Positions 1 through 9,545 are shown, counted from the stretch's first letter. The stretch: DNA of 64,000 bases from CAWCTB01 sp963798275 (GCA_963798275.1 CAWCTB010000053.1:62001-126000), one strand, 5' to 3'. A program made the numbers and translations. The notes: a model not told the origin generated them from the letters alone.

Positions 1-528
1 CCGCAGCGCGATGTGCGTCGTGTCTCCGCTGATGGAGCCGAAGATCGCCCACACCTGGTCGTCGTACACCATCTTGACGACCTCGTTGCTCGACGCTCCC
101 CAGATCGCCGAATCGTTGTGCAGCATCAGCTTGAACGGCTTTCCGCCATAGCCGCCCGCAGCGTTCGCCTCGTCGATCGCCAGGCTCGCGCCGTTCAGCA
201 TGCGCTTGCCCTGCGCCGCCTCCGGATGGTTCTCCAGCGGCCCAATGAAGCCGATGCGTACTTCCGATACATCTTGTGGGAAGGGCAGATCGCGCGCCGC
301 CCCGTTGTACTCCACCACGTCGGTGTAATTCTCGAAGTACGGCACCGTGAACTTCGAGAACGGACGCATGTCCTCGGGCTCCTGCGCGTATGGTTTCATG
401 GACCGCGGCGCAGGCCGGCCCGGCGCATTACTTCCGCACGAACAGCCCTTGAAGGTCTGCGCCCAGCTTGCACCTGCGCAGACGCACGCCAGCAACAGCG
501 ACAGCCACAATCGCGAAGCACGAGGCAT
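1..528 (-). CDS. ABC-type (branched-chain amino acid family) periplasmic substrate-binding protein, partial
   Basis: This is the N-terminal 176 codons of an exported receptor; the rest lies beyond the window edge. The start ATG at 526-528 follows an AGGAGTAGGGAA ribosome site. A signal peptide (about residues 1-23, ending ASWA) precedes a short Cys/Pro-rich stretch (GCSCGS). From about residue 85 the sequence IGFIGPLE, then SLAIDEANAAGGYGG and a segment ending WAIFGSISGD, match the start of the periplasmic-binding fold of LivJ-like proteins (Peripla_BP_6). Proteins of this family bind small ligands for ABC import or act as sensors. It is the last visible gene of a seven-gene minus-strand run and starts only 4 bases after the RidA-like gene stops. 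No permease or ATPase is in view, so the transport role and ligand are unknown. Confidence 0.75.
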   Translation of the reverse strand, partial: MPRASRLWLSLLLACVCAGASWAQTFKGCSCGSNAPGRPAPRSMKPYAQEPEDMRPFSKFTVPYFENYTDVVEYNGAARDLPFPQDVSEVRIGFIGPLENHPEAAQGKRMLNGASLAIDEANAAGGYGGKPFKLMLHNDSAIWGASSNEVVKMVYDDQVWAIFGSISGDTTHIALR

Positions 529-532
529 TTCC

Positions 533-1021
533 CTACTCCTGGGGTGACGGACGGCGGAACATGGCGATGGCCTCAATCTCCACCAGCAGTTCGGGACGGC
601 ACAACTTCGCCTGGATCCCCGTCGAAGCCGGCAGCGGATCGAGCCCCTGCAAGCGGTAAAACGCGGTGCGCTCTTCGTTGAACGCCGCGTAATCGCGATC
701 GATGTCACGCAGGTAGCACGTCGTCCGCACGATGTCCTTCCATGTAGCGCCTTCCGACGCCAGCAGCGCCGTAATGTTTTGGAAGGTCCGCCGCGTCTGT
801 GCCCGGAAGTCGCCCACGAACAGCGTCTCTCCGTTGCCATCGATGCTGGCCGTGCCCGAGATCAGCAGGATCACCAGCCCGTTCAGGTCGAGGCGCATGC
901 CGCGTGAGAACGAACTCGGCTTCTGGTAGTCGTAGGCCTCGTTCAGCACATCCAGATTGGTGATGGCGCGCTTCTCCACCGGCGCGTTGGTAACTTCCTG
1001 CAGCAGTTCTTGAACTGTCAT
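533..1021 (-). CDS. RidA/YjgF family protein (enamine/imine deaminase-like)
   Basis: 162 aa, close to the usual 125-160 aa of the RidA (YjgF/YER057c/UK114) family. RidA proteins hydrolyse reactive enamine and imine intermediates, for example from PLP enzymes; some members have other roles. The C-terminal half carries the family pattern: VGDFRAQTRRTFQNI, DIVRTTCYLRDI and, near residue 142, the Arg of CRPELLVEIEAIA that corresponds to the ligand-binding Arg of RidA. The start ATG at 1021 has a good AAGGAGA site seven bases upstream. The N-terminal 30 residues are extra compared with minimal RidA. It lies between the secreted propeller gene (31-base gap) and the substrate-binding protein (4-base gap), so it is probably co-transcribed. 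No signal peptide is seen, so it should be cytoplasmic. Confidence 0.88.
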   Translation of the reverse strand: MTVQELLQEVTNAPVEKRAITNLDVLNEAYDYQKPSSFSRGMRLDLNGLVILLISGTASIDGNGETLFVGDFRAQTRRTFQNITALLASEGATWKDIVRTTCYLRDIDRDYAAFNEERTAFYRLQGLDPLPASTGIQAKLCRPELLVEIEAIAMFRRPSPQE

Positions 1022-1052
1022 CGCTATCTCCTTGAGCTGTCTCTATGTAGCC

Positions 1053-2114
1053 TTACTTTTGTCGAATGCCATGGCCCAGCCCTTTGGCCGTCGCCACCCA
1101 GATATCGTCGCCCTGAAAATCCACCGCCAGCGTGTAGTTATGCGGCGGCGCCGTGTCTACCTCAACTTTTGTTGTGTTGCCCTCGGCATCCCGCACCACC
1201 ATCTCCGGCTTCCCCGTATCCAGCGCCGGACGGTACACCGCCCAGTTGGTGCCGTCGAAATACGCCAGTCCCTTGTCCGTCGAGAACCACGCGCGGTTCG
1301 CATCCAACGCCTTCACCTGGTTGGTGAAGTTGCTGGGCAGCCCGCTGTCCTTGCTCATGAAGTTGTGCCAGTTGCGCCCGTCATAGCGGCTGTCCCCGAA
1401 ATACGTCGCCACCCACAGGATCTTGTCCACGTAGCTAACGGAAGTCGTGATCTCGTGGATGAGCCCCTGGTCCTTGAACAACACGATCTCGGTCTCGCCA
1501 TCCGGATCGTTGTAATCTTTCCAGCGTTCCGTCGCGACGTCGTACTCCAGCACGCCGCCGCCCCAAACCGCGTAGTACACCTTCTCCGGAGTCGCCGTCA
1601 CCGCGTACGTCCAGATCTCGTACATGGGCGTGTTGCGCTCGTTGAATAAGGCCCACTGCCCGGTGCGCGTATTGAGACGGCTCGCGCCCGCGGCGGTGGC
1701 CGTCCACACGTAGTCGCCTTGCACCGCGACGCCGTACACCACGTCGTTGCTCAGCCCGGAGTTGAGCTGGTTGTACGTGTCGATTCGTCCGGCCGACACC
1801 CGGCTCAAGCCGCCCATGGTGCCCACCCAAAGATCACCTGTGCGTTTGTCGAGCGCCATTGACAGCACCGCCCGATGCGCCAGTCCGTCGGCCGGACGAA
1901 ACACCTTCCACTTGCCGTCTTCGTACAGCCCCAATCCGTTCTCGGTCGCAACCCACACGCGGGCGCCATCCACCAGCACCGAATACACGTGGTTATCGGG
2001 GAGCCCGTTCGCCACCGTGAAATTTTCAAACCGGTAGCGCGGCATGTCTGGTGTGGCCGCCAGAACCGGCAAGGCCGTGACGACGAAGACAAGTAGAATG
2101 CAGGCCCTTTTCAT
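1053..2114 (-). CDS. Secreted two-component-regulator-type beta-propeller protein
   Basis: 353 aa with a clear signal peptide (MKRACILLVFVVTALPVLAA). The mature part is a series of Reg_prop-like blades: VWVATENGLGLYEDGKW, LWVGTMGGLSR, YVWTATAAGASRLNTRTGQW, ILWVATYFGDSRYDGRNW, AWFSTDKGLAYFDGTNW and IWVATAKGLGHGI. Such blades form the periplasmic sensor propeller of hybrid two-component systems, but here no transmembrane, kinase or output domain follows, so this is a free periplasmic propeller. Its ATG overlaps the stop of the preceding cytochrome gene by 4 bases (ATGA), which indicates translational coupling. Function unknown; ligand binding or a scaffold for the haem proteins of the same operon is an inference. 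Confidence 0.8.
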   Translation of the reverse strand: MKRACILLVFVVTALPVLAATPDMPRYRFENFTVANGLPDNHVYSVLVDGARVWVATENGLGLYEDGKWKVFRPADGLAHRAVLSMALDKRTGDLWVGTMGGLSRVSAGRIDTYNQLNSGLSNDVVYGVAVQGDYVWTATAAGASRLNTRTGQWALFNERNTPMYEIWTYAVTATPEKVYYAVWGGGVLEYDVATERWKDYNDPDGETEIVLFKDQGLIHEITTSVSYVDKILWVATYFGDSRYDGRNWHNFMSKDSGLPSNFTNQVKALDANRAWFSTDKGLAYFDGTNWAVYRPALDTGKPEMVVRDAEGNTTKVEVDTAPPHNYTLAVDFQGDDIWVATAKGLGHGIRQK

Positions 2115-4036
2115 AATGTCCTCAAGTACTCGATCAGATCGTTCAGTTCGTCTTTGGTCAGATCGTTGGTGACGCCGTGCGTGTCGTTGGGATTGAAGAC
2201 CGTCCAGATTTCTTCCATCGACCGCGCCGACCCGTCATGCAGGTAGGGCGCCGAATACGCCACGTCGGTCAGGTGCGGCACGTCGATCAGCGGCGACCGG
2301 TCCGTCTTCTTTCCGCTGCCCACGTCCGCCAGCTTCTGATTGGTGTATTTCGGACCGCTATGGCAATAGGCGCATTGGTTGGCTTGCGGTATCGGACGCC
2401 CATCTTTATAAGTAGTGCGCTCGAAAATCGCCTGGCCGCGCTCCTGCTGCGGCGATAATTCCCCAGTGGGCAGGCGATATCGGTTCGGCCGCAGCGGCAG
2501 CGCCTGCACGAACGACACCAGGTCCGCCAGCTCCGCGCTGTTGTAACTCTGTGAGCGATAAAAATATTTTTCGGTGCGCGGGCCGCACTCGGTCGGCATA
2601 TTGGGATTGCCGCCATTCCACTTGAACGGCTCCGTACCATTCAGGTCCTCGATCGAACGATTGTCGACGATGTCCTTGCCGAAGCCGTCCGGCTCCAGGT
2701 CCCATTGCAGGCCGTCAAACGTCGCGTCAAGATGGCAATTCGCGCAACTGAACTCTCCCTGGAACGCGTACCGCGCCGTATAGAAGATGCGTTCGCCTCG
2801 CCGCAGCGAGTTCAGGTCCTTGCGCCCGCCCAGGTCGATCGACGACACCACCTGGTCGCTCGCCGTGTCGATCACGCTGATGCTGTCGTCCATGCGGTTC
2901 GCCACGAACAGCCGCTTGCCATCGCCCGACAGCACCAGTCCTCGCGGATTCATGCCCACCGCGATGCGCCCCGTCACGTAGTTCGCCGACGCCGACAGAT
3001 CGTTCGCCGCCGTGCTCGGCGCTGTCCGCGCGAACGCCAGCAGCCTGGGAATGTCGATCACCGTCACCGACTCCGAGCCCGCCGTGCTCACATACAACTT
3101 CGACTTATCGGGAGCGATCGCCACCGCGAACGGCATCGCAAAGTAGCGCTCCAGTTCGTCAATCGGCACCTGCACCACGCCGCCTCCCACGTCATCGCCG
3201 AACAGCGCCAGCGAGTCGCCGAAGACCCATCCGTGCTCCACGTGCGCCAGCGGCACCAGGTTCTTCGGCCGAAGTTGCGGAGCCACGCCCAGCTTCCCGT
3301 CGGACGAAATCGCGAGCTGAAACACTCCCGCCACGTTGTGCAGCGGCAGGCGATCGATCACCGTCTGCCGCGCCGTGTCGATTACCGTGATCTCCGACTC
3401 CGGCGCGGTGCGATGCACCTTATTGATCTTCGGATAGATGTGCGTGCAGTACAGCCTCGTGCCGTCCGCTGACAACGCCAGATAGCTTGCACCCCGTCCC
3501 GCCAGCAACCGCTTCGTCTCCTGCCCGCTCCCCAGGTCGATCACCGAAATGTCGTTGCTCAGCCGGTTCGCCACGTAGAGCGTCTTGCCCGCTTTGTCGA
3601 CGGCGACGCCGGTTGGCTCGAAGCCCGTCGGCAACGTCCGCGTGACCTTGAGCGCAGTCGCATCGATCACCGAGACCGTGTCGTCCCAGGTATTGGTCAC
3701 GTAGATCTGCTGGCCGTCAGCCGACACCGCGATCCCGCGCGGCACCCGTCCCACCGCCACGCTCTTCACCAACTTGCCCGAATTCGCATCGACCACGCGC
3801 AACTCGTTGCCGCGCTCGCACACCACGTACAGCCAGCGCCCATCGGGAGATGCCGCCATCAGGTAAGGCGAGAGATATCGCGGCTCATCGCTCTCCGGCT
3901 TCGCCCTCGCTCCCACGGCAAACGCAAGAACCACAAACGCGACCGCCGCTGCAGCCCAGACAGCCAGCGCCGGGGGCCCCATCCAACCCGTATTTGGTTG
4001 GGTGGGGTTTCTTAGAGCTCGGACGAGGCCCTTCAC
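2111..4036 (-). CDS. YVTN beta-propeller fused to a di-haem cytochrome c peroxidase/MauG-like domain
   Basis: 641 aa from a GTG at 4034-4036, chosen because GGAGGAG sits 5 bases upstream and the GTGA overlaps the stop of the upstream VCBS gene. An N-terminal membrane anchor (about residues 24-45, Ala/Val-rich) is followed by YVTN/YncE-type repeats (SADGQQIYVTNTWDDTVSVID, AGKTLYVANRLSNDISVID, DGKRLFVANRMDDSISVID) up to about residue 430. The C-terminal third has two CxxCH haem sites (CANCH in GEFSCANCHLDAT and CAYCH in NQCAYCHSGPKYTN) and the PYLHDGSA segment typical of MauG/bacterial cytochrome c peroxidases. Family knowledge: these di-haem proteins reduce peroxide or carry out oxidative protein modification in the periplasm. 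The acceptor here is unknown. It is central to the seven-gene run. Confidence 0.85.
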   Translation of the reverse strand: MKGLVRALRNPTQPNTGWMGPPALAVWAAAAVAFVVLAFAVGARAKPESDEPRYLSPYLMAASPDGRWLYVVCERGNELRVVDANSGKLVKSVAVGRVPRGIAVSADGQQIYVTNTWDDTVSVIDATALKVTRTLPTGFEPTGVAVDKAGKTLYVANRLSNDISVIDLGSGQETKRLLAGRGASYLALSADGTRLYCTHIYPKINKVHRTAPESEITVIDTARQTVIDRLPLHNVAGVFQLAISSDGKLGVAPQLRPKNLVPLAHVEHGWVFGDSLALFGDDVGGGVVQVPIDELERYFAMPFAVAIAPDKSKLYVSTAGSESVTVIDIPRLLAFARTAPSTAANDLSASANYVTGRIAVGMNPRGLVLSGDGKRLFVANRMDDSISVIDTASDQVVSSIDLGGRKDLNSLRRGERIFYTARYAFQGEFSCANCHLDATFDGLQWDLEPDGFGKDIVDNRSIEDLNGTEPFKWNGGNPNMPTECGPRTEKYFYRSQSYNSAELADLVSFVQALPLRPNRYRLPTGELSPQQERGQAIFERTTYKDGRPIPQANQCAYCHSGPKYTNQKLADVGSGKKTDRSPLIDVPHLTDVAYSAPYLHDGSARSMEEIWTVFNPNDTHGVTNDLTKDELNDLIEYLRTL

Positions 4037-5730
4037 TTCGGCTCCTCCACCGTCACGAATGCGATCCACGGCCACGTTCTCCAGCACCTGCTCGCGTCCG
4101 CTCGGCCACTTCACCACCAACTTCTCCACCTTCGCGCTGCTGCCCAGTCCGAAGTGCACCCGGCCGTCGTCCTGCGACAGATAGCCCGACCCCGCCACGC
4201 GCTCCGCAATCTGCGTCCTTCCCCCCGCCGTTACCGCCAGCTGCGCGCCAATGCCATCTCGATTGCTCTTCGTGCCCTTCAGCTTGACGGTCAGCCAGTG
4301 CCCGGTATTCGCCGACGTGTTGTGAAACAGCGTTGCCTTTCGCTCCCAGGTTCACCAGGAACGCGTCGACCTTCCCATCGTTGTCGTAGTCGCCGAAGCA
4401 CGCCCCGCGCGCCACCGTCTTCACATCGAACACCGGCCCAGCCTGCCGCGACACATCCACGAACTGGCCCTTACCCACGCCCTTGAACACCGAATGTTCT
4501 TCCGGTATCAGGTGGATCAGTCCGCCATGAAATGTCAGGATGTCGAGGATGCCGTCGTTATCGAAGTCGTAGATGCCCGACCCCCAGCTCACATACTGTC
4601 CGGTCACGGGAGAAATGCCTGACGCCGCGCCGATGTCATCGAACTGCATCTTCCCCGTGTTACGCATCAGCCGGTTGTATTTCGAGTCGGTCACCCACAA
4701 GGTCGACTTTCCCGTCGTTATCCACGTCCGCGAACACCGGCCCCATCGCCGAAGTCGACTCGCCGTTCTGCCCATACGCCACCCCGGCATCCACCGCGAT
4801 CTCTTCGAACGTCCCATCGTGCTTGTTGTGGAAGAGGAAGTTCTCGGTCTTGTCGTTCGCCACGTAAATATCGGGATATCCGTCGCCGTCGAAGTCGGCC
4901 GCGGTCACGCCCATGGTGCGGCCCTTGTACGCGGCGATGCCTGACTTCTCGCTCACGTCCGTGAACGTGCCGTCGCAATTGTTGTGGTAGAGAACGTTGG
5001 TGTCGCCCTCGTAGTCGAGCGGCCCCGGGTAGTTGTCCGCCGCGTAATAGTTGCGATACTTGGGATCGAACTTCACGTACCGCCCGACGAACAGATCGAC
5101 GCATCCGTCGCGGTCATAGTCAAGCCATGTCGAGCTGATCGACCACCCCTCCACCTTGATCCCCGCCTTCGCCGTCACGTCCTCGAACGTGCCATCGCCC
5201 TTGTTGCGATAGAGAATCGCGCGGCCATATCCGGTGACGAACAAATCGGTGAAGCCATCGTTGTCGAAGTCGGCGGCAATCGCGGCCATGCCGTAAAGGT
5301 TCGCCGCCACTCCCGCCTGTTCGGTGACATCGGTGAACGTTCCGTTGCCGTTGTTGCGATACAGATGGTTATGTGGCGCGGTCTCGGGCGCCTTCTTCAG
5401 CGGATATGGGTGCATGCCCGCTTCCAGAGGCTTCCCGCTTGCCACGTAGAGGTCCGGCAGACCGTCGTTGTTGTAGTCGAACCACACGCAGCCGCTGCCC
5501 GTGCCCTCCAGCAGGGAACCGAGCTTCTCCGCGCCGAAGCTGTGGGTGAACGCGATGCCCGACGCCGCGGTCGCATCGTCGAAGTGGATCGTGCTTTCAT
5601 CGCCGGTAGAGCTGGCCTTCAGGCCGGCGTTCGGGCCGCTTCCTGCAAGGGGCTTTAGCCCCGGCGCGCTCTGCGCCATCACCACCGCCGCCGCCAACAT
5701 CAAAATGAAGAAGCCTGCGCGTCGTAACAC
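4033..5730 (-). CDS. CRTAC1-type VCBS/FG-GAP repeat protein with ASPIC/UnbV domain (frameshifted in this sequence)
   Basis: The reading frame starts at GTG 5728-5730, 1 base after the previous stop, with a signal peptide (LRRAGFFILMLAAAVVMAQS). It contains repeated calcium-loop motifs (DYNNDGLPDLYVASG, DFDNDGFTDLFVTGYG, DYDRDGCVDLFVGRYV, DFDGDGYPDIYVAND, DFDNDGILDILTFHGG, DYDNDGKVDAFLVN) and ends in an ASPIC/UnbV domain (LSQDDGRVHFGLGSS, WPSGREQVLENVAVDRI). Three single extra bases, near 4693 (CCTTGTGGG), 4336 (AAAGGCAAC) and 4066 (ATTCGTGACG), break the frame. Removing one base at each gives an uninterrupted 564-aa protein ending VTVEEPK just where the cytochrome gene starts. Family members are secreted beta-propellers of unknown biochemical role. 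An apparent fusion of ASPIC/UnbV to the cytochrome gene is produced only by the last shift. Confidence 0.82.
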
Positions 5731-5731
5731 C

Positions 5732-7107
5732 TCAACGCCCTCCCTTCTGGCTGGTATGGCTCGCTTCCGCCGTTCCCAGCAGCGCCACTGGTTCGGTGGA
5801 CTTCAGCAGCACCGCGGGTACCGCGTTCTCCGGAGCCCGCTCCGGCCCCGCATGGCAGCCGACGCAGATGCGCTGCTCGCCCCGCCGCGCCCAATACCAT
5901 CCTTGCTCCCGCTGCACCGTCTTGCCCGCGCTGTCCACCAGCTCAAATTGCAGTGGCCGGTCGCCGGGCACCTGCACAAAGAACGATCCATCCCGCTCCA
6001 CCTGTCGCCGACCCCAGCAGCATCGCCTTGCCGTCGTTGCTCGCGCCGTACAGCCGCACCGTAGCGACCGATCCCTCGGCAATCTTGAATTTCGACGTGT
6101 AAACGTTCAGCGCCAGCAGGTTTGCGTTCGGCCAATCGTGCAGCCCCGAAGGATGCCGGTTGGGCACCGCATGCGGTCGTACCACCACCGGCTGCACTAC
6201 GTCGGCTGCCGGATCGCTCACCATCGCACCCAACACCGCGCCTGAGGGGCTCATCCGTTGCAGCGCAAACTTGCTGTTTGCATCCGGACGCCACACCGCC
6301 AGCCACTCGCTCTCCGATACCTCCGCCACGTCGCCGGCGAACTCGCCGCCAGCCGCCGGCTGCATCGCCACCTCATGCGCCAGCGCCGACGTAAATCGCG
6401 CCGCCCTGCCCTGGCTCGCCAACACGATGTCGCCCGATGCCACTTGCCTGCCCGCATAACGCGAAGCTCCGTGATCGCAGCGATACGCTTCCACCCCGCT
6501 GCCATCGCTGTACACCGTGTACAGTTCGCTGCTCGCGCCAGCGCCCAGCGGATACTGCGCCTCAAACAGCACGCGCCCATCGCGCAGCACATCCGTCGGC
6601 AGCGCGTTACCAGGTGTGTACGAAAGCTCGAGCGGAGCGCTCCCGTCGGGGCCGGCGCTCTCCACAACAAAGCGGCCATGGCTCAGCCGCGCATACACCA
6701 GCCGGTCCTCCGGCAGATACAGCGGACGAACACATCCCTCCGCACACGACGTAACCTGACTCGGTTTCCCGCCGTCCGCCGCCGCCTCGAAGATCTGCCA
6801 CTGGTCGCCTGCCGTTCGCTTGCCGGCAAACAGCACGTGCGTCCCGTCGAACGACACCGCCGCATCCGCCGTCGCCGCGAATCCCGCAACCCATGGCCGC
6901 GACTTCGTGCCGTCGAATAAAACCAGGCTGCTGCCGGAAGGAAAGCGCTCTCCGCCCTTGAGCCATGCCAGCGCCTGCATACTGCGGTGCTGCGGTGTAG
7001 AGGAAAATCGGCCGCGCATCCAATTTCGGCGACTCGGCTCCCAGCCGCAGCCAGATGCCGCACCCCGCCACCATGACAAGAAGGGCGGTGAGAATTCGCC
7101 ACCGCAT
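5732..7107 (-). CDS. Secreted PD40/TolB-like propeller protein with a C-terminal CxxCH haem site, HzsA-like (frameshifted)
   Basis: The start ATG at 7105-7107 lies directly after the aroF stop (TAGATG). The N-terminus is a signal/anchor (MRWRILTALLVMVAGCGIWL). The body contains PD40-like blades (AVSFDGTHVLFAGKRTAGDQWQIFE, DGRVLFEAQYPLG, SELYTVYSDGSGVEAYRCD) and the C-terminus VQVPGDRPLQFELVD..WYWARRGEQRICVGCHAGPE, which resembles the middle domain of hydrazine-synthase alpha-subunit-like proteins and carries one haem site (CVGCH). Two single extra bases, near 6993 (CAGTATGCAG) and 6005 (ACAGGTGGAG), are needed to join the frames into one 457-aa protein. Hydrazine synthase activity is not implied: only the fold and a single haem motif are shared. 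It probably works in the periplasm with the other propeller/haem proteins of this operon. Confidence 0.78.
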
Positions 7108-8004
7108 CTATGCCAATCCTCCAACCGCCAGGGCGGAGGTCGATTGCGACACGGCGCGCAGCGCGACGTAGGAATCCAGGTCGCGCATCATCATTTCGAA
7201 TTGTTCGAAATCGAGCGACTGATCGCCGTCGCTCATCGCCTTTTCCGGTTGCGGATGCACTTCCACCAGCAGCCCATCGGCGCCTACTACCACCCCGGCC
7301 CGCGCCAGGATCGGCACCAGTGTCCGGACTCCCGCGGCATGGCTTGGATCGACGATCACCGGCAGATGGCTCACCGTCTTCAGCACCGGCACCGCCGCCA
7401 CGTCGAAGGTGTTGCGCGTCGCCGTCTCAAACGTGCGAATGCCGCGCTCGCACAGGATGACGTCGGGATTCCCGTGCTCCACAATGCACTGTGCCGAGCG
7501 CAGCAGATCTTCCAGAGTGGCCGTCATGCCCCGCTTCAGCAGCACCGGTCGGCCGCAACTCCCCAGCCGCTCCAGCAGCGAGAAGTTCTCCATGCTGCGC
7601 GTCCCCACCTGCATGATGTCGGCATACTCGGCGACGACGTCGACGTCGGTCTCCGACATCACCTCGGTGATAATCGCCAGGCCAGTCTCCTGCCGCGCCT
7701 TCGCCATGATTTTCAGGCCTTCCACTCCCATGCCTTGAAACGAGTAGGGCGAGGAGCGCGGCTTGTAGGCCCCGCCGCGCAGGATGCGGGCACCCGCCAG
7801 TGCGACCGAAACCGCAGTACGCAGCACCTGCCGCTCCGATTCCACGGCACACGGCCCCGCCATCACCACGAATTCGCTGCCGCCAATCGCGATGTCGCCT
7901 ACCCACACCACCGTTTGCGGGCGTGCGGCCGTCTTCGACACCAGGTTGTAACAGGAGAACTGCCCATTCCAGCGTGCATTCACAAGATCAGCACCCCACC
8001 CCAT
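7108..8004 (-). CDS. aroF: 3-deoxy-7-phosphoheptulonate (DAHP) synthase, AroF type
   Basis: 298 aa from ATG 8002-8004; the same frame is open to 8109, but the added residues look non-coding. DAHP synthase condenses phosphoenolpyruvate and erythrose 4-phosphate, the first step of the shikimate pathway. Diagnostic segments of the class I beta (KDO8P-like) type are all present: VVMAGPCAVESERQ, GGAYKPRSSPYSFQGMG, IMQVGTRSMEN, PVLLKRGMTATLEDLL, ILCERGIRTFE, PVIVDPSHAAG and VEVHPQPEKAMSDGDQSL. The N-terminal ferredoxin-like regulatory domain of longer family members is absent, which suggests no aromatic amino-acid feedback through it. The downstream exported-protein gene starts immediately after its stop, so it may be the first gene of the long run, or may only share the promoter. 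Confidence 0.92.
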   Translation of the reverse strand: MGWGADLVNARWNGQFSCYNLVSKTAARPQTVVWVGDIAIGGSEFVVMAGPCAVESERQVLRTAVSVALAGARILRGGAYKPRSSPYSFQGMGVEGLKIMAKARQETGLAIITEVMSETDVDVVAEYADIMQVGTRSMENFSLLERLGSCGRPVLLKRGMTATLEDLLRSAQCIVEHGNPDVILCERGIRTFETATRNTFDVAAVPVLKTVSHLPVIVDPSHAAGVRTLVPILARAGVVVGADGLLVEVHPQPEKAMSDGDQSLDFEQFEMMMRDLDSYVALRAVSQSTSALAVGGLA

Positions 8005-8571
8005 TTGTTCCGACGCTGTACCGTAGCCTCCGCCATCCACTCCAGTCGGTGATGTATGACCATTCGGGTTGTGACAAGCGTGGTAAGATCGGCGACTAGT
8101 ATTTTTCAACTATTGCCATGGCGGAAGAGGCTGGACCTTAGTGTTTATGCGGCTCCGGCAGTACCCGGTAAAAACAGCTCCTCCGGCGGCGTCTCGCATT
8201 AGTCGCAGAAGCGTGCAACTGATATGGCGATTGCTATGTACACGACTCGCGTGACGAGTGTCACAGACTGCCACTAGGTTGCGGCCCGGGGCAGAGCCGG
8301 CCTTTCAGGCGGCGTTACGGAATCTCGCTTAAGCCCAATGCTTTGAAGGGGAAAGCACTGCCCGTCCTGCAGGGACAGCATATCTGAGCCCAGCGATTCA
8401 TCGCTGGGAAGGCGCGTGGAAAACTGAACGCGCTTTAGCGGACGGCACGAGTTCGTCCATGGATCTCCAGGCCGGCGTCTAAAAGCTCCTCATTATTTTC
8501 TTTCCGAGGGGCTTTATCAGCCCCGAGGAATCTGCTGTTTCTTGGCCGTCACCTGCTTTTTCGGCAGCCTG
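8005..8571. other. Intergenic region with GC hairpin repeats
   Basis: I see no convincing gene. From about 8282 to 8540 it holds short inverted repeats of the kind scattered through this window, such as GCCCGTCCTGCAGGGACAGC, CCCAGCGATTCATCGCTGGG and the AGCCCC/GGGGCT arms near 8510. Any promoter for the aroF operon should lie here, but no convincing -35/-10 pair is visible. Confidence 0.5.
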
Positions 8572-8979
8572 CTATCCGCTCCGACCGGGGAACCGGCTCC
8601 ATACCACCCATGCCATCGCCAGCAGCAGCAACGCCGCAATAATCCCCTGCGAGATCGCGCAGTACAGGCACCACACCCCCAGTAAGTGGGCTTCGATGTT
8701 GGTGAGATACAGCGCAAAGCTCATGCCCAGCAAGCTTGCCACGAGCAGCAGAAAACGTTGACGCGCCAATCCCAGCGCGCCCAGCAGGGCGTAGCCCGCA
8801 ATGCCCACGGCAGCGACCGGAACCCCGTGAAAAACGGCATACGGGCTGTGATTCACAATGCCGCAGTCCCATTTCTCGTTGATGCTGCAGGGCTGCGTCT
8901 CGGTGCTGTAGTGCACCCGCAGTGCGAGGTAGGAAACCACCATGCCCGCCAGGGCCAGGACGAGAATGAGATAGCGCAC
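8572..8979 (-). CDS. Vitamin K epoxide reductase (VKOR) family membrane protein
   Basis: 135 aa from GTG 8977-8979, chosen because GGAG lies about 10 bases upstream and the first transmembrane helix (RYLILVLALAGMVVSYLAL) begins there; a TTG at 9000 is an alternative. Bacterial VKOR homologues reoxidise DsbA-like thioredoxins with quinone and so drive disulfide formation in the periplasm. The family pattern is complete: a first-loop Cys pair represented by the CSINEKWDCGIVNHSPYAVFHGVPVA segment, and the redox CxxC in the last helices (WCLYC). Four hydrophobic helices are visible. No thioredoxin domain is fused. Divergent from it lies a Cys/His-rich exported protein, a possible disulfide client (inference). 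Confidence 0.88.
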   Translation of the reverse strand: MRYLILVLALAGMVVSYLALRVHYSTETQPCSINEKWDCGIVNHSPYAVFHGVPVAAVGIAGYALLGALGLARQRFLLLVASLLGMSFALYLTNIEAHLLGVWCLYCAISQGIIAALLLLAMAWVVWSRFPGRSG

Positions 8980-9074
8980 GCTGATTGCTCCGCAAAACAA
9001 TAAGGTCTTTCATTCGGAAGTATACGTTGCCCGCCCGATCACCGAGGCATCACAAGTCCTTGTGACATGTTAAA

Positions 9075-9440
9075 ATGCGCCTGTTCATGCGACGCTGCCT
9101 CTCCACCCTCCTGTTGCTCGCCTTCTGCGCGGGTTTGGCTCTCCCGTTTATGTTGGCCCAGCCTTCGCTGCTGCCTGCGTGCTGCGCCCGGGGAGGCAAG
9201 CATCACTGCAACATGGCCGCCATGGGGGCGATTCCCGGCCGCGACGGTTTCAAGTCGGCTCCCGAGGCATGTCCCTATCGTCATTGTGCCGTCCTGGCGT
9301 CCGTACTCTCCGCGCTGACTGTCCCGCGTCACCGTACCGCAATCCTCGTTTTGCTCAGCCAGTCCCTCCAGCCAAACGCCGTTGCCTTCGACTCGATCCA
9401 TCACCGTGATGCGCACAAGCGCGGGCCTCCAACCGCCTGA
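9075..9440 (+). CDS. Small exported Cys/His/Met-rich protein
   Basis: 121 aa. An export signal (MRLFMRRCLSTLLLLAFCAGLALP) is followed by LPACCARGGKHHCNMAAMGA, a CC-x5-HHC-M cluster that looks like a soft-metal site, and later Cys residues (EACPYRHC). I do not recognise the family with certainty; the layout resembles small exported proteins found beside metal or TonB genes. It is transcribed away from VKOR and toward the TonB receptor, with 105 bases to the receptor start. A copper-handling role is only an inference from the residues. The ATG at 9075 or the one at 9087 could be used; no strong ribosome site is visible. Confidence 0.6.
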   Translation: MRLFMRRCLSTLLLLAFCAGLALPFMLAQPSLLPACCARGGKHHCNMAAMGAIPGRDGFKSAPEACPYRHCAVLASVLSALTVPRHRTAILVLLSQSLQPNAVAFDSIHHRDAHKRGPPTA

Positions 9441-9545
9441 TCTCCAGCTCGCTCTTACTCTCGTACTGATCTGGCGATAACGCCGGACGGCGCCGTTACG
9501 TGTGCACCGGCCCCCGCGATATCCGGGTGTTTGGAGACTCTTGAG

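Noticed and set aside
2111..4198. A fusion of an ASPIC/UnbV domain to the YVTN/cytochrome protein
   Set aside because: The fusion arises only from one extra base near 4066. Without it the VCBS protein ends normally and the cytochrome gene has its own GTG and ribosome site.
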